A stretch of 21,440 nucleotides of DNA, taken from the NCBI RefSeq assembly GCF_002379585.1, contig NZ_DFUE01000034.1, positions 1 to 21,440 of the forward strand, given 5' to 3'. This document shows, piece by piece, positions 1 to 8,700 of the stretch. Below the pieces are notes generated by a model, which worked only from the letters and a program-made list of their open reading frames with translations, had not been told where the DNA came from and searched no databases. This DNA comes from Pseudomonas sp. UBA4194. GTDB taxonomy: Bacteria; Pseudomonadota; Gammaproteobacteria; Pseudomonadales; Pseudomonadaceae. The translations under genes were made by a program, and so were the position numbers. Each line of letters starts with the position of its first letter. Positions within the stretch are counted from its first letter, which is position 1.

Positions 1-79
1 TTGCAGGAACGCGAAGCGAGTGTTGCAGCGGGGGGAACTGGCCAGGAATCCGGGGGCGGCGGTGGGCTTTGGGATTAGC

Positions 80-205
80 GGTGAATGGTCCCCTCACCCC
101 AACCCTCTCCCTAGGGGGGAGGGGGCCAAAGGCGGATCGCAGTGTTACGACTTGCGGTGGTCAACTCCCTCTCCCTCAGGGAGAGGGCTGGGGTGAGGGG
201 ACCAT
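80..205. repeat. CCCTCTCCC-type inverted repeat element at left edge
   Basis: Positions 85-112 are repeated in inverted orientation at 178-205, pairing over 28 bases with one mismatch (ATGGTCCCCTCACCCCA... against its complement). The right arm also contains a perfect 10-bp hairpin with a one-base loop (CCCTCTCCCT at 167-176, AGGGAGAGGG at 178-187). Elements of this CCCTCTCCC/GGGAGAGGG type are common intergenic repeats in pseudomonads. This one starts 20 bases past the stop of the lapC-like gene. It could stabilise or end that transcript, although no T-run follows. The same 16-base beginning (80-95) reappears at 21425-21440. Bases 1-79 before it are open in more than one frame and I cannot assign a gene there. 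Confidence 0.8.
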
Positions 206-224
206 CCACCACAGAACCCACCGC

Positions 225-1580
225 CTACCGCTCCCGCATCGCCTCAGTCCGCGCTTTCAACACCGGCTTCAACAGATAATCCAGCACACTCTTCTCCCCG
301 GTGATGATATCCACCGTCGCTGTCATCCCCGGAATGATCAACAGCGGTTTGTTATCCCCGCCCAGATGATTGCGATCAGTACGCACCTGAATCATGTAGA
401 AGCTGTTGCCCTTGTCGTCGGTGATGGTGTCGGCGCCGATCAGTTCCAGCCTGGCCTTCAGCCCACCGTAGATGGTGTAGTCATAGGCGCTGAACTTGAC
501 CATCGCCTGTTGCCCCGGATGCAGGAAGGCCACGTCCTGCGGGCGCACCTTGGCCTCGATCAGCAGGTTGTCTTCGATGGGCACGATCTCGACCATGTCG
601 CTGCCCGGCTGCACCACGCCGCCGATGGTGTTGACCTTCATGGTCTTGATGATGCCGTGCACCGGCGACAGTACCGTGGTGCGCGTTACCCGGTCGTCGA
701 TGGCCAGGCTGGTGGCGGTGAGTTTGGAAAGGTCGGTGCGTTTTTCGTTGAGTTCCTTGGAGGCATCGGCGCGAAAGCCTTGTTCCGACTCATTGATCTT
801 GCTCTTGATCTCGTTGATCGCGGCATTGGCCCGGGGGATCGCCAGGGTCGTGGCGTCCAGCTGCCCGCGAGCTTCGACCCCGCGCTGCTTGAGGCGCAGG
901 ATCTCCACCGGCGATACCGCGCCGGTGCCGACCAGCGGCGCCGACATGTTCAGCTCCTGCTGCAGCAACGCCACGCTGCTGCGGTACTGATCGGCCTTGG
1001 AACGAAACTCCGCCAGTTCCTGGGTCTTCTGGGTCAACTGCTCGGCCAGGGTTTTCTGCTCGCTCTGCAGTCGACGCTGCCGCGACTGGTACAACGACAG
1101 TTCATCGCTGGCCACTTGCGGCGCCTTGGCCTTGACCTCCGCGGGTACTTCGAATGGCTTGCCCTGGGCCTCGGCCGACAGCCGTTCGACCTGGGCGATC
1201 AAGGCGTAGCGGTCGGCCTCGCTCTCGCCTCGGTTGGAAAGAAACCGCGTATCGTCCAGGCGCAGCAGGGTATCGCCCTTGTTCACCATCTGCCCTTCAC
1301 GGACCAGGATTTCGGTGACGATGCCCCCTTCCAGGTTCTGGATCACCTGCACCTTGCTTGATGGAATGGCCTTGCCCTCGCCGCTGGTGACTTCTTCCAG
1401 CACTGCGAGTTTTGCCCAGATCAGCGCCGTCAGCATCAAACCGGCAGCGATCCACACCGTCAGTCGCGAGCGGCGTGGGGAGTCCTGCAGCGTCGCCCCG
1501 GCCAGCTCCGGCATGAATTCGCTTTCGCCGCTCTTCTTGAAACTGCCCAGGTAGCCGCGTTGCTTGGTCGTGGGAATCAT
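225..1580 (-). CDS. lapC: HlyD-family membrane-fusion protein of type I secretion (LapC-like)
   Basis: This 451-residue protein is the periplasmic adaptor that links the ABC exporter to the outer-membrane channel during one-step secretion of the adhesin. It has a short cytoplasmic N-terminus and one membrane segment at about residues 41-60. A lipoyl-like half-motif with NLEGGIV follows (82-88), then a long helical hairpin rich in Q, E, L and K (about 115-310). The C-terminal beta part contains the family signature SPVHGIIK and ends in VLDYLLKPVLKARTEAMRER, typical of LapC/HlyD adaptors. The start is set by AGGAGG about 10 bases upstream, which lies across the end of the lapB-like gene. The gap to that gene's stop is only 13 bases, so the two are co-transcribed and probably translationally coupled. 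The symbol follows the Lap system. The orthologous set could equally be the one named for LapF or MapA in other strains. Confidence 0.9.
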   Translation of the reverse strand: MIPTTKQRGYLGSFKKSGESEFMPELAGATLQDSPRRSRLTVWIAAGLMLTALIWAKLAVLEEVTSGEGKAIPSSKVQVIQNLEGGIVTEILVREGQMVNKGDTLLRLDDTRFLSNRGESEADRYALIAQVERLSAEAQGKPFEVPAEVKAKAPQVASDELSLYQSRQRRLQSEQKTLAEQLTQKTQELAEFRSKADQYRSSVALLQQELNMSAPLVGTGAVSPVEILRLKQRGVEARGQLDATTLAIPRANAAINEIKSKINESEQGFRADASKELNEKRTDLSKLTATSLAIDDRVTRTTVLSPVHGIIKTMKVNTIGGVVQPGSDMVEIVPIEDNLLIEAKVRPQDVAFLHPGQQAMVKFSAYDYTIYGGLKARLELIGADTITDDKGNSFYMIQVRTDRNHLGGDNKPLLIIPGMTATVDIITGEKSVLDYLLKPVLKARTEAMRER

Positions 1581-1593
1581 GGTTCAGGGCCTC

Positions 1594-3753
1594 CTACACC
1601 ACGCCAGAGCCGACCCGGCCCTTGCGCAGAGCTTCGATGACCGCTGCCTTGGGGCCGTCGGCGACGACCTTGCCGTTGTCCAGCACCACCAGGCGGTCGA
1701 CCAGGCTGAGCATCGAGGTACGGTGAGTCACCAGCAGCAGGGTCTTGCCCTGCACCCAGTCCTGCAAGCGCAGACGCAAGGCGTCCTCGCTGGCGTTGTC
1801 CATGTGGCTGGTGGGTTCGTCGAGCAGCATGATCGGCGGCTCCAGCAGCATCGCGCGGGCCAGCAGCACAGCCTGTCGCTGGCCGCCGGAAAGCAGCTGG
1901 CCGCGTTCGCCCACCGGACGGTCGAAGCCTTGCGGATGGCTGCGCGCCAACTCACTCACCCCGGTCAATTGCGCGACTTCGAGCATGCGCGCATCGCTGA
2001 CGTAGCGCGCACCCAGGGTCAGGTTGTCACGCAGACTACCCGCCAGCAGGGGCAGGTCGTGGGCAACGTAGCCGATCTGTTGGCGCAGATCGGCGACATC
2101 TACCTGGCGCAGATCGATTCCGTCGAGCAGCACCTGGCCCTCATCGGGCGCGTAGAAGCCCATCAACAGCCGGGACAGGGTGCTTTTGCCGGAGCCGCTG
2201 CGACCGATGATTCCGACCCGCTCCCCCGGCTTGAGGCTGAAACTGACGTTGCTCAGCGCGGGAGCGGTCTGTCCGGCGTAACTGAAGCTGACCTGATTGA
2301 TAGCCACCGCGCCCGCCAATTGCGTGCGTTCCAGGGGACGTTGCTGGCTGTCCCGTTCCTGCGGCAGCGCCATCAGCGCGTCGGTGCTGCGCATGGTCAA
2401 CTGCGCCTGTTGGTAGCGGGTGATCAGCCCGGCGATCTGCCCCAGTGGCGCCAGCACCCGGCTACCGAGCATATAGGTCGCCACCAGGGCGCCGACGCTG
2501 AGGCTCCCGGCGATGATGCTGTAGACGCCGGCAACGACGGTCGCCATGCCGCAGAACTGCTGGATGAACAGCGTGCCATTGCTGGCCATCGCGCCCAGAT
2601 TGCGGGCATGAGCATCCAGGCGGGTGAGGGCGCCATGGGTGCTTTCCCACTGGTACTGGCGTTCACTCTCGGCACCGCAGGCTTTGAGGGTTTCCAGGCC
2701 ACCCAGGGTCTCGATCAGCAACGCCTGGCGGGCCGCGCCGAGGCTCAAGCTCTTCTCCACCGTGTCGCGCAGACGCGACTGAATGATGGCCGCAAACAGG
2801 ATAGTGACCGGGAAGGCGATCAATGGAATCACCACCAGCCAACCACCCAGCAGGCCGATGACCACCAGCATCAGCAGCGCGAACGGCAGATCGATGATGC
2901 TGGTGAGGGTGACCGCCGTGAGGAATTCGCGCAGGCCCTGAAAGTCATGGATGCTCTGGGCGAAGCCGCCAATGCTGGCCGGCCGCGCCTTCATGGCCAT
3001 GCCGGTGATGCGCTCGAAAAGGGTGGCTGAAAGAATCAGGTCGGTGCGCTTGCCCGCCTGATCCAGCAGGTGCGCGCGGACCACCCGCAGCACCAACTCG
3101 AACAGCGTGCCGATGAGCAGACCCACGGCCAGGACCCACAGCGTCGACACGGCCTGGTTGGGCACCACACGGTCGTAGGTCTGCATGACGAACAACGGCA
3201 CCATCAGGCCCAGCAGGTTGATCAACAGACTGGCCAGCAAGGCATCGCTGTACAGCCACCGCGACAGCTTCAGGGTGTCGCGAAACCAGGCGTTGACCCG
3301 TGGCAGCAACGGCGTGCGAATGTCTTCCAGCTCGTGGCGCGGGCGCGCGAACAAGGCCTGCCCGGAATAGGCGCTGGCCAGTTCCTCGCGGCTGACCCAC
3401 TGCTCGCCACCCTCGGCTTCGCTGGGCAGGATCAGTGCTTGTCCGTCATCGCTGAAGCGGCGCAGTACGGCGCAGCGGCCATTGTCCAGCAGCAGCAACA
3501 CGGGCAGGTTCATCGCAGAGATGGCGCCCAGGTCGCGGCGCAATACGCGGGCTTGCAGGCTGGCGCGGGCAGCGGCCCGGGGCAGCAGCTCCACGCCCAG
3601 GCGCTGACCCGCCAGGGGCAGGCCGGCACTGAGGCTGGATCGGCTGACGGTGCAGCCGTGGAGCTTGCAGAGGATGAGCAACCCGTCGAGTAACGGGTCG
3701 TCGAAATCAAGGCGAGGATCGCCCCCTGAACTGGGATCTTGCAGCATGGTCAC
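1594..3753 (-). CDS. lapB: Type I secretion ABC exporter with inactive C39-like domain (LapB-like)
   Basis: This 719-residue inner-membrane exporter powers secretion of the adhesin. Residues 1-135 form a C39-peptidase-like domain. Where active bacteriocin-processing exporters carry the catalytic Cys, this one reads PLLDGLLILCKLHG, so it should be non-proteolytic, as in other RTX exporters. A six-helix ABC transmembrane region follows (about 160-450). The nucleotide-binding domain has Walker A GRSGSGKST (517-525), signature LSGGQ (621-625), Walker B IMLLDE ending at D645-E646, and the switch histidine in LLLVTHR (H677). The start is GTG at 3753, supported by GAGG with 10 bases spacing; an ATG two codons later is the alternative. 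It lies 22 bases after the outer-membrane factor gene and 13 bases before the adaptor gene, in one operon. Confidence 0.93.
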   Translation of the reverse strand: MTMLQDPSSGGDPRLDFDDPLLDGLLILCKLHGCTVSRSSLSAGLPLAGQRLGVELLPRAAARASLQARVLRRDLGAISAMNLPVLLLLDNGRCAVLRRFSDDGQALILPSEAEGGEQWVSREELASAYSGQALFARPRHELEDIRTPLLPRVNAWFRDTLKLSRWLYSDALLASLLINLLGLMVPLFVMQTYDRVVPNQAVSTLWVLAVGLLIGTLFELVLRVVRAHLLDQAGKRTDLILSATLFERITGMAMKARPASIGGFAQSIHDFQGLREFLTAVTLTSIIDLPFALLMLVVIGLLGGWLVVIPLIAFPVTILFAAIIQSRLRDTVEKSLSLGAARQALLIETLGGLETLKACGAESERQYQWESTHGALTRLDAHARNLGAMASNGTLFIQQFCGMATVVAGVYSIIAGSLSVGALVATYMLGSRVLAPLGQIAGLITRYQQAQLTMRSTDALMALPQERDSQQRPLERTQLAGAVAINQVSFSYAGQTAPALSNVSFSLKPGERVGIIGRSGSGKSTLSRLLMGFYAPDEGQVLLDGIDLRQVDVADLRQQIGYVAHDLPLLAGSLRDNLTLGARYVSDARMLEVAQLTGVSELARSHPQGFDRPVGERGQLLSGGQRQAVLLARAMLLEPPIMLLDEPTSHMDNASEDALRLRLQDWVQGKTLLLVTHRTSMLSLVDRLVVLDNGKVVADGPKAAVIEALRKGRVGSGVV

Positions 3754-3775
3754 GGGGCGGTTACCTCAAGGGACT

Positions 3776-5134
3776 TCAGCGCATCGCCGGCAGGTGTGCC
3801 TCGCTCTTGACGTCGGAGCGCGCGATGGCTTCAGCCGGTAATACGATCTTGGCTTTGGGCAACAGTTCACCCATGTTCGCCAGGACGCGGTACATCGAGT
3901 ATTCCTCGGTGTAGCGCACTTCGGTGTAGCGGGTATTGGCGGTGTAGAGTTCGTTCTCGCTGTCCAGCACGTCCAGCAGGGTGCGCTGACCCAGACCGAA
4001 CTGATCCTGGTAGGCAGCACGTACGCGGGTGGTGGTTTCGGCGTATTCGCGCGCATACGGGGTCTGGGTACGGGCGTTGTTCATGGCATTCCAGGACAGC
4101 GCCATGTTTTCGTTCAACTGGCGCAGGGCGTTGTTGCGGATGTCCATGGCCTGGTTGATCTTGTGCGCGTCGCCTTGCAGACGAGCCTTGTCGCTGCCGC
4201 CGCGGAACAGGTTGTAGCTCATGCTAACGCCGGCGCGCCAATCGGTGTTGTTGTGGCCTTCTTCGCCCGACAGGTTGTTGTTGGCGCCGGTGGCCAGTTC
4301 TGCGTCCACGCGAGGGTAGAAGGTCGACTTGGCGACTTCGTACTGCTTCTCGGCCGCCTGCACGTCAGCCTGGGCCGACTTCAGGTAAGGGTTGTTTTCC
4401 ATCATCGCCTGGCGCGCGGCGTTCAGGTCGGCGGGCATTTCGCCACGGATCGACGCCGGTGCTTCCAGCTCGTCGGGCATGCGGCCCACGGCGCTGAAGA
4501 AGTTGGCTTCGGCATCGGCCAGGTTGACCTGAGCCGTGTAGTAATTGTTCTCGGCCAGCGCGCGACGGGCGCGGGACTGATCGACGTCGGCGGTGCTACC
4601 TACGCCCCGCTCGCTGCGCAGACCGATCTGGTCGTTGACGCGCAGGTGAGCTTGCAGGTTGTTCTTGGCCAGGGTGACCAGTTCGCGGTTGCGCAGCACG
4701 TCCAGGTAGACCTGGATGGCACGCAGGGCCAGGTCCTGTGCGGTGGCCTGGACGTAATAGGCACGCGAGTTCACCGCAGCCTCGGTACGGCCTACTTCGT
4801 TGGCGGTGTTGAACCCGTCGAACAGCATCTGCCGCAGACGCAGCTCGGACTGTGTGTAGTTCAGGGTTTCCTTGTTGTGATTGCCCTGGGCACGGGTGGT
4901 CAGGTTGTCCGAACGCTCCCGGCCGTAACCGGCGACCAGATCGACGCTGGGGTAGTAACCACCCTTGGCGATCTTCACGTCCTCATCTGCGGACAGGCGA
5001 CTGTTGATGTTGGACGCCAGCTCCGGATGGTTGTCCACGGTGCTCTGGATAGCCTCGGCAAGCGACATGGCTTGCGCATGGGAGCACGCCATCGCCAACA
5101 GGATCGCGCTGCAGATGGGGTTGAAAACGCGCAT
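3776..5134 (-). CDS. lapE: TolC-family outer-membrane factor of type I secretion (LapE/AggA-like)
   Basis: This 452-residue protein is the outer-membrane channel through which the adhesin leaves the cell and in which, by analogy with LapA, it is held. A signal peptide covers residues 1-22 (hydrophobic AILLAMACSHAQA, then MSLAEA). The mature part shows the TolC/AggA pattern of two similar halves rich in A, N, Q and R. Typical stretches are QMLFDGFNTANEVGRTEAAV in the first half and MSYNLFRGGSDKARLQ with FGLGQRTLLDVLDSENELY in the second. GGAG at 5145-5148 supports the start. It is the first gene of a three-gene operon with exporter and adaptor, reading away from the adhesin. Some Lap loci place the channel gene last or elsewhere, so the channel-first order is a local trait. 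Confidence 0.9.
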   Translation of the reverse strand: MRVFNPICSAILLAMACSHAQAMSLAEAIQSTVDNHPELASNINSRLSADEDVKIAKGGYYPSVDLVAGYGRERSDNLTTRAQGNHNKETLNYTQSELRLRQMLFDGFNTANEVGRTEAAVNSRAYYVQATAQDLALRAIQVYLDVLRNRELVTLAKNNLQAHLRVNDQIGLRSERGVGSTADVDQSRARRALAENNYYTAQVNLADAEANFFSAVGRMPDELEAPASIRGEMPADLNAARQAMMENNPYLKSAQADVQAAEKQYEVAKSTFYPRVDAELATGANNNLSGEEGHNNTDWRAGVSMSYNLFRGGSDKARLQGDAHKINQAMDIRNNALRQLNENMALSWNAMNNARTQTPYAREYAETTTRVRAAYQDQFGLGQRTLLDVLDSENELYTANTRYTEVRYTEEYSMYRVLANMGELLPKAKIVLPAEAIARSDVKSEAHLPAMR

Positions 5135-5506
5135 TCAGGTACATCTCCGTTGTGTATTTTTTGAAGTAATGCATTCGCCAAAAAACTGACGAATAATTCA
5201 GGCTAATCCGTTTCGAGTTTGTAACATGAGAAGTCGGCGAAGAACCCGAGATTCTTTAGAAGTTTTTCTCATAGCATATATGCCAAAAAAAACTTATGCC
5301 ATCATTCCTTTTTTAGCCATTGTGCAAGTCTACAGGGCCCGGCAGTCAAAGGTGTAGTGTGCTTTTGCGGACTTTTAAAAAGTTCAAATTATTTTGGGCT
5401 GACGCGCGGTGATATTACGAAAGGGGCCAAAAAACAGTTGATTTCGCGATGTCGATAAATTGACGGCTTTAGCGAAGTTAGCATTTTTGGGCCATTTGAT
5501 GGCACC

Positions 5507-5512
5507 TATAAT
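5507..5512 (+). promoter_or_regulatory. Candidate -10 box TATAAT for the adhesin gene
   Basis: This is a perfect TATAAT hexamer on the plus strand within the divergent region. The sequence 16-18 bases upstream is T-rich but does not resemble TTGACA, so either an activator is needed or this is not the true promoter. Transcription from here would start roughly 190 bases before the adhesin start codon. Confidence 0.3.
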
Positions 5513-5696
5513 CGGGATGCGCTTGATTTCATTAGCATTTATTCCGCTAAGACATAGGTAGCCATCACTGGCAAAGGGAATAACCGAGAGTCGTGTGTAA
5601 CGCCGCCTCGGGACTGGATCGATTTTGAACCAATCAAGCCTTCCGCCTTCGCATGCACCGAGCGTTCTCATTACCAACCGCTCGATGGTGGGCGAT

Positions 5697-5700
5697 GGAG
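5697..5700 (+). promoter_or_regulatory. Ribosome binding site that decides the adhesin start
   Basis: GGAG ends nine bases before the ATG at 5710. This spacing, together with the protein beginning MAKLIGVVSKVIGQ (the usual opening of a retention-module adhesin), favours 5710 over the in-frame ATGs at 5653 and 5695. Confidence 0.75.
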
Positions 5701-5709
5701 CAGAAGTAC

Positions 5710-8700
5710 ATGGCGAAGTTGATTGGCGTTGTCTCGAAGGTTATCGGCCAGGCGTTTGCAATCTCCAGCGACGGCGTGCGCCGGGTGCTGGTCGAGGGCG
5801 ACCGGCTGTATGCCGGCGAGCAACTGGATACCGGAGCCGCCGGTGCGGTGGCCGTGCGCATGCAGAACGGTGCCGAGCTGACCTTGGGACGGGGCAGCAG
5901 CCTGACCCTCAGCGAGAACCTGCTTGCGGGTCAGGCCCCGGACATTCAGGCGCCTGATGCAACGGTGCCTTCCGACCAGCAACTGAGCGATGTCGAACGC
6001 CTGCAACAAGCCATTGCTGCCGGGGCCGACCCCACCCAGACCGGTGAGGCCACTGCGGCAGGGCCAGCGGTTACGGGTACCGGCGGCGACGCGGGCGGGG
6101 GCCACAGTTTCGTCCTGCTGACGCCGACCGGCGGTGCAGTGGACCCGACCGTGGGTTTCCCGACCGAAGGCCTCACTGGCCAGATTCTGCTGCCGGAGCT
6201 GTTCGTCAATGATGTAGTGGACGATCTGGATGCCGATCCTGACGCGCCACTGCTGCCGCCCGACGAGGTGGACCCCGGTGCACCGCCGCCTGTCGACAAC
6301 GAGGTCACCCTCAACGGGCTCGACGTCTCGGCCGGTGAAATCGATGTCAACGAAGCCAACCTGCCTGACGGCTCGGCCAGCAACGGCGCCGCGCTGACCC
6401 AGACCGGTACGTTCACGGTGCTCGCGCCAGACGGCCTGGCCAGCCTGGTGGTGGGCGGGGTGACGGTGATCAGCGCTGGGCAGCCCAGCGGCATCGGCCA
6501 AAGCATTACCACGGCACTGGGCAATACGCTGGTGATCACCGGCTACAACCCGCAGACCGGCGAGCTGACCTACAGCTTCACGCTGACGGGCAACGATCAA
6601 CACGCCCCTGGCGATGGCACCAATACCCTCGGCGAAAGCATTGTGGTGGTGGCCACCGACAGCGATGGCGACCAGAGCACGGGCTCGCTGGATATCAATA
6701 TCCTCGATGACGTGCCCTTGGCCGTGGATGACACCAACGCTGCCACCGCCAATGACAACAACCTGGTGCTGACCGGTACCGTGCTGGACAACGACGTCCA
6801 GGGTGCCGACCGCATCCCCAGCGGGCCCATCACACCTGCCACCCTGACCGGTACCTACGGCACCCTGGTGTTGGCCGCCGATGGCACCTACACCTACACC
6901 CTCAACACCAGCGATGCGGATTTTGTGCTGCTGCGCGGCGGCGGCAGCGGCACCGAGAGCTTCACCTACACCCTCAACGACGCCGACGGCGATACCAGTA
7001 CCGCCACCCTGACCCTGGATATTCTCAATCAGAACGATCCGGTCATCATCGGCAGCCTGGGTGTGGACGGCGGCGAGCAGATCGTCAGCGAGGCCAACCT
7101 GTCGGGCGGCAGTGCGCCCAACGCGGCGCTGCTGACCAAGACCGGCACCTTCACCATCACCGCCAATGATGGCCTCGATGTGTTGACCATCGATGGCGTG
7201 CGGGTGATCGAGGGCGGGGCGTTGAGCGTCACCAGCGTGGTCGGGCAGTTGGGCAATACCCTGACCATCACCGGCTACGACCCGCAGACCGGCGTGCTCA
7301 GCTACAGCTATACGCTGTCCGGGAGCGAAACCCATAACCCGGGGGAGGGCGCCAATCAGCTGTCCGAAGACTTCCGCGTGACGGCCACCGACTACGACGG
7401 CGACACCGACCTGGCCTGGCTCAATATCCGCATTCAGGACGATACGCCCACCGCGCGAGACGACGGCAACAGCGGCACGGCCACCGAGAACAGTCTGGTG
7501 CTGACCGGCAACGTTCTGGATAACGACACCCAGGGCGCCGACCGCATCGCCGCTGGCCCCATCACCCCGGCCACTCTGATCGGCACCTATGGCACGCTGG
7601 TGCTGGCGGCCGACGGCAGCTACACCTATACCCTGGACAAGAGTGACCCGCAGTTCATTGCCCTGCACGGCGGCGGCGTGGGCAGCGAAAGTTTCCAGTA
7701 CACCCTCAGCGATGCCGACGGCGATACCAGCACGGCGACCTTGACCCTGAACATTCTCAACGAGAACGATCCGGTGATCATTCGCAACCTGGGCATCGAC
7801 GGGGGCGAGCTCGAATTCAACGAGTCGCACCTGGCGCTGGGCAGCGAGCCAAACGCAGCGTTTCTCACCGACCACAGCTCATTCCGCATCGAGGCCAAGG
7901 ATGGCCTGAAGACGCTGATCATCGATGACACCACCATCATCGAAAACGGCGTCATGGTGAACAATACCGTGGTCGGGCAACTGGGCAATACGCTGACCAT
8001 CCTCGACTACAACCCCGCCACCGGCCTGGTGCGCTACAGCTACACCTTGTCCGAAGCCGAGGCGCACAACCAGACCGATGCCAATACTCAGCTGTCCGAG
8101 GATTTTCGTGTCACCGCCATCGACTACAACGCCAGCGGGCCGGGTGACAGCGACTTCGCGTGGCTGAACGTACGCATCACCGACGACACGCCGCAGGCAC
8201 GCAACGATGCCAATGACGAGGTGGCCAGTGCCAGCAATCGGGTGCTGTCCGGGGATGTGCTGGGCAATGACACCCAAGGGGCCGACCGCATCGCCATCGG
8301 CGCCGGAACCGGCCCGATCACCGCAGGCACCTTCGTCGGTCAGTACGGCACGCTGGTGCTGGCGGCCGATGGCAGCTACACCTATACCCTGGACCCGAGC
8401 AGCGCCAGCTTCAATGCCCTGAACGGTCGGCAGCAGGGTACCGAGCGTTTCGAATACACCCTCAACGACGCCGACGGCGACACTAGCACTGCCACCCTGA
8501 CCCTGGACGTTCAGGGCGGCAACGACCCGGTGAGCATCACCATCGACTGCTCGCAGATGAACGTCTACGAGAAGTTTCTTGCCGACGGCAGCACCCCCAA
8601 TGCTCAAGGCACCCTGGTCAACGGCACCCTGAAGGTGACCGCGCTGGACAGCCTGCAAACCCTGACCGTGGGTGGCATCGAAGTGATCAAGGGCGGCTTG

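Larger units (their letters stand above)
5135..5709. promoter_or_regulatory. AT-rich divergent control region between secretion operon and adhesin
   Basis: This 575-bp stretch separates two divergent transcription units and is visibly richer in A and T than the flanking genes, with runs such as AAAAAAAA and TTTTTT. It contains a perfect palindrome GCATATATGC (5274-5283) and a near-perfect AT palindrome GGACTTTT-A-AAAAGTTC (5369-5385). On the plus strand a consensus TATAAT sits at 5507-5512 with only a poor -35 match, which would give a leader of about 195 bases for the adhesin. I found no good sigma-54 site and no convincing -35/-10 pair for the secretion operon. I see no believable gene in the stretch. 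The layout suggests shared control of adhesin and exporter, possibly by an AT-binding silencer or an activator. That is inference. Confidence 0.6.

Noticed and set aside
1..79. Possible 3' end of a gene at the left edge (frame ending in TAG at 76-78)
   Set aside because: The stretch is open in other frames and on the other strand too, and the peptide is short and Gly-rich, so no call can be supported.
167..187. Rho-independent terminator after the secretion operon
   Set aside because: The stem is good, but it has a one-base loop and no T-run on either strand, and it is part of a dispersed repeat.
69..1361. Plus-strand open frame across the edge repeat and the lapC-like gene, and similar ones opposite the exporter, LapD and FimV-like genes
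   Set aside because: Antisense shadows of well-supported genes; the translations are rich in R, G, Q, H and lack family motifs.
5384..5677. 97-codon open frame on the minus strand in the divergent control region
   Set aside because: It has no clear ribosome site, an odd composition and no recognisable motif, and it lies within AT-rich regulatory DNA up to the adhesin start.
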